Positions 62,277 through 64,000 of a stretch of 64,000 nt of DNA are shown here, one piece after another. Position 1 is the first letter of the stretch. Every line of letters starts with the position of its first letter. This DNA is from Desulfurococcaceae archaeon MEX13E-LK6-19 (GTDB lineage: Archaea; Thermoproteota; Thermoprotei_A; Sulfolobales; Desulfurococcaceae): positions 1,823,612 to 1,887,611 of the forward strand of contig CP072660.1 in assembly GCA_029637525.1 (NCBI GenBank). Direction: 5' to 3'. A model generated the notes under the pieces. That model ran no database searches. It was given only the letters and a program-made list of their open reading frames with translations, and was not told where the DNA came from. A program made the translations under genes and the position numbers.

Positions 62277-62415
62277 AATTCATCCTCTAGCACTAGAAAC
62301 TATGGGATCACGAATAAAAGCTTGCCCTAAAAACGTTTCTTACGCAATAAACCAATCCAGAATATCTAGTATTAATAATATAGAACTAGTAAAATAATTC
62401 AGTAGTATCTAGTAA

Positions 62416-62432
62416 TATTTTAAAATATATAA
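62416..62432 (+). promoter_or_regulatory. TATA box of the GC-rich structured RNA
   Basis: ATTTTAAAATATATAAG at 62416-62432 is a strong TATA-type tract whose centre lies about 26 bases before 62450, just upstream of the point where GC content jumps. It is oriented to drive a plus-strand transcript starting near 62448-62452. This supports the transcription direction and 5' end of the structured RNA; no protein gene on the plus strand could use it within the window. Confidence 0.6.
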
Positions 62433-62449
62433 GTATGCTTAACAGAAAA

Positions 62450-62640
62450 TACTCTCGGCGGCCAACCGCCCAGCGCCGCCAGCCTACCCGGACCCGGGCA
62501 AGTGAGTCCAATAACATGATGTACTATCATGTTTTTGGGCGAGCCTGGGGCAACCACGGGCTGGCGGCGACCCCGAGAGGGGTGGGCTCCCGGAGGTGGT
62601 ACCGGGTCTCCGGGGCCCCTGGGCGGGCTATGGCTCATTT
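62450..62640 (+). ncRNA. GC-rich structured RNA, four-way junction, unknown family
   Basis: In the 472-base gap 62277-62748 a 190-base block of very high GC content stands out from AT-rich DNA. By hand it folds into a closing stem (62466-62473 with 62619-62626, 8 bp) and three arms separated by single unpaired bases: a long arm (62474-62484 with 62559-62569, 11 bp) with an internal loop, a second 7-bp helix (62493-62499/62543-62549), a kink-turn-like G-A pair element at 62504-62505/62541-62542 and a long hairpin; a 4-bp stem with a GAGA tetraloop (62571-62582); and an 11-bp arm (62584-62595/62608-62618). A T-rich end at 62637-62641 may terminate it. Overlapping small frames are not protein-like. 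It does not look like SRP, RNase P, 5S or tRNA. Confidence 0.75.
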
Positions 62641-62748
62641 TCGCTATCAAGTTCTGTTATAAATGTTTTGTCTTCACATACACACAATACGGGGTTTTTG
62701 TTATTAAAAGCAAAAATATTGAATTTAAGGCAAATAGTTTTGTTTAAA

Positions 62749-64000
62749 TTAGGGTATTGTTTTTATTATTCTCTTTCTTATTTCCTCGATTACTATTATG
62801 GTATGGCTTAATAGCATAATAGCCAATAGCTCTATAAGATATGGGGTTACTGCTCCAAGTAACCAAGGTACTAAGAATACTGGCGCTATAGTTAGTATGA
62901 ACCCTGCTATATAGCTTAGCGGGTGGTATTTGTTTCTCAATAACCCTATTTCGAATAATGATTTATCTGGACTCCTTATGTTGAAGCTGTGTGCCAGCTC
63001 ACCTATTGATAATGTTAAGAACGCAAGTGTTGGTCCATGTAGTTTGAATAACTGGGCAGAGGCTCCTGTAAGCAAGGATAACATTGCACCTATGTAGAAC
63101 AAGTATATGAGCCCTGTTTTACCAAGTAATGGCTTGAGACTTGTAGGCGGCTTTTTCATAACATCTGGTTCAGGCGGCTCTATACCAAGTGTTATTGCTG
63201 GCAGGGAGTCTGTTACAAGATTTATCCATAAAATCATCGCTGGTGTTAAGAGTAGTTCCTTCAACAATACGATGCTACCAAGCACAATCATTACTTCAGC
63301 CATATTAGCAGATAAGAGGTACAGTGTTGCTTTCCTTATGTTATTATAGCTTGTCCTGCCTTCCTCTATAGCTGCAACTATTGTAGCAAAGTTATCGTCC
63401 TCAAGAATAAGGTCAGCAGCCTCTCTAGCAACATCGGTCCCCCTGAGACCCATGGCAACTCCTACGTCAGCAAGTTTTAGTGCTGGCGCATCATTTACAC
63501 CATCACCAGTCATGGCAACAACTTCGCCTTTCTTCTTTAATGCTTTCACAATCCTTAGCTTGTGTTCTGGAGTAACACGTGCAAACACAGCAACTCTATC
63601 TATGATTTTTTCGAGTTCATCATCACTCATCCTATCTAAATCCTTACCAGTAAGCATTAGTTTCCCTTCTAAGGGAAGCCCAATCATTTCAGCGACAGCC
63701 CTAGCAGTCAACAAATGATCTCCCGTAACCATAATGACCTTTATTCCAGCTTCAATAGCCTTCTTGACCGCTTCTGGAACCTCTGGTCTAGGCGGGTCTA
63801 TGAGCCCAGTGTAGCCTATGAATACAAGGTCTTCCTCTAATTCTGTGTCCTGCAGCTTCACCTCTTTGAATGCGTAAGCAAGGACTCTAAGACCCTTGGC
63901 AGCCATTTCTTCAGCTATAGCCAGCAACTGTTTCTTTTCTTCATCACTAAGCTTTAGTACAACACCATTCCTCACTATATAATTTGATTTCGCGAGAATG
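62749..64000 (-). CDS. P-type cation-transporting ATPase (calcium-type), N-terminus cut by window edge
   Basis: The C-terminal part of a P2-type ATPase, open through base 64000. Visible: the end of the nucleotide domain (about 20 residues read before GTG 63975), VMVTGDHLLTARAVAEMI and the hinge MTGDGVNDAPALKLADVGVAMG (in part), then membrane helices with NMAEVM and WINLVTDSLPAITLGIEPPEPDVM (in part), the M4-M6 type ion site of the Ca/Na/K P2 group, and four further helices. The phosphorylated aspartate (DKTGT) and the first half lie outside the window. It is transcribed toward the structured RNA. Calcium or manganese export is likely; the specificity is unproven. Confidence 0.92.
   Translation of the reverse strand, partial: ILAKSNYIVRNGVVLKLSDEEKKQLLAIAEEMAAKGLRVLAYAFKEVKLQDTELEEDLVFIGYTGLIDPPRPEVPEAVKKAIEAGIKVIMVTGDHLLTARAVAEMIGLPLEGKLMLTGKDLDRMSDDELEKIIDRVAVFARVTPEHKLRIVKALKKKGEVVAMTGDGVNDAPALKLADVGVAMGLRGTDVAREAADLILEDDNFATIVAAIEEGRTSYNNIRKATLYLLSANMAEVMIVLGSIVLLKELLLTPAMILWINLVTDSLPAITLGIEPPEPDVMKKPPTSLKPLLGKTGLIYLFYIGAMLSLLTGASAQLFKLHGPTLAFLTLSIGELAHSFNIRSPDKSLFEIGLLRNKYHPLSYIAGFILTIAPVFLVPWLLGAVTPYLIELLAIMLLSHTIIVIEEIRKRIIKTIP

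Noticed and set aside
62450-62640. GC-rich island as SRP RNA, RNase P RNA, 5S rRNA or tRNA
   Set aside because: None of the conserved elements I know was found: no GNAR/helix-8 AGCAG core of SRP RNA, no GAGGAAAGUC or ACAGAA of RNase P, no CCGAACCCGGAAG of 5S and no TTCRA T-loop of tRNA. A covariance-model search would settle this.
62420-62811. Several short overlapping frames on both strands across the GC-rich island
   Set aside because: They are proline/glycine/arginine-rich translations of a structured RNA; none has a ribosome-binding site or protein-like composition.
1-64000. CRISPR arrays, insertion sequences, prophage or integrated plasmid
   Set aside because: No regularly spaced repeats, transposase, integrase, capsid or terminase-like genes, and base composition is even apart from the RNA islands.

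Overview
The window looks like a piece of the chromosome of a hyperthermophilic crenarchaeote, most likely Desulfurococcales and close to Staphylothermus; the genus is an inference from gene content, not a search. Visible support: strongly AT-rich DNA, archaeal TATA boxes and GGTG/GGAGG ribosome-binding sites, frequent TTG and GTG starts, archaeal information-processing genes (PriL, NMD3, archaeal-type aminoacyl-tRNA synthetases, the wybutosine enzyme Taw1, a Nip7-like PUA protein), a CdvB/ESCRT-III paralogue, a ParB-fold serine kinase, GTP cyclohydrolase III and a large hexameric-type glutamate dehydrogenase. No insertion sequence, CRISPR array, prophage, rRNA or tRNA gene was seen.

Layout. 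1-5.4 kb: a SufS-type cysteine desulfurase cut by the left edge, the NAD(P)HX repair enzyme Nnr and an ABC-2 exporter pair. 5.4-12.9 kb: a box C/D RNA, a DUF711 protein, a protein with two ParB-like domains, Taw1, small winged-helix and zinc-ribbon proteins, and PheS. 13-14.9 kb: serine kinase and phosphoglycerate dehydrogenase, giving O-phosphoserine. 15-26.6 kb: a secreted transglutaminase-like protein, GdhA, a prenyl synthase, a membrane glycosyltransferase, hexulose-phosphate synthase, a folate-enzyme homologue, TrpS with a C/D RNA in its leader, a surface protein and GTP cyclohydrolase III. 27-33.3 kb: a malate dehydrogenase-like/malic enzyme operon, a AAA ATPase and a cyclic-2,3-diphosphoglycerate-synthetase-like GTPase. 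33.4-39.4 kb: a CdvB paralogue, PurM/HypE-like and TatD-like proteins, coiled-coil DNA-binding candidates and a metallo-beta-lactamase nuclease. 39.5-48.9 kb: a long minus-strand run holding pyrophosphatase, SucCD, ArgS, a nucleoside phosphorylase/PfkB kinase pair and Hsp20. 49-60.2 kb: YjbQ, PncB, MetG, a membrane-tethered winged-helix protein, a C/D RNA cluster, PriL, PAP2, NMD3 and an Lrp-type regulator. 60.3-64 kb: Adk, AspS, a GC-rich RNA gene and a P-type cation ATPase cut by the right edge.

The most interesting content is non-coding. A 190-nt GC-rich island at 62450-62640 folds by eye into a compact four-way junction with an internal kink-turn-like element and does not match any archaeal RNA family I can recall. 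Four to six further intergenic islands show the C/D'/C'/D order of archaeal 2'-O-methylation guide RNAs, several sharing an unusual C' box GUGAAGA, and two of them lie directly upstream of protein genes (trpS and a TatD-like gene), apparently sharing the promoter.

Metabolically the coding genes fit a peptide- and amino-acid-fermenting anaerobe: GdhA feeds 2-oxoglutarate, SucCD can conserve energy as nucleoside triphosphate, malic enzyme links malate to pyruvate, and hexulose-phosphate synthase supplies pentose phosphates. All functional names rest on remembered family motifs read by eye; no database or folding program was run.
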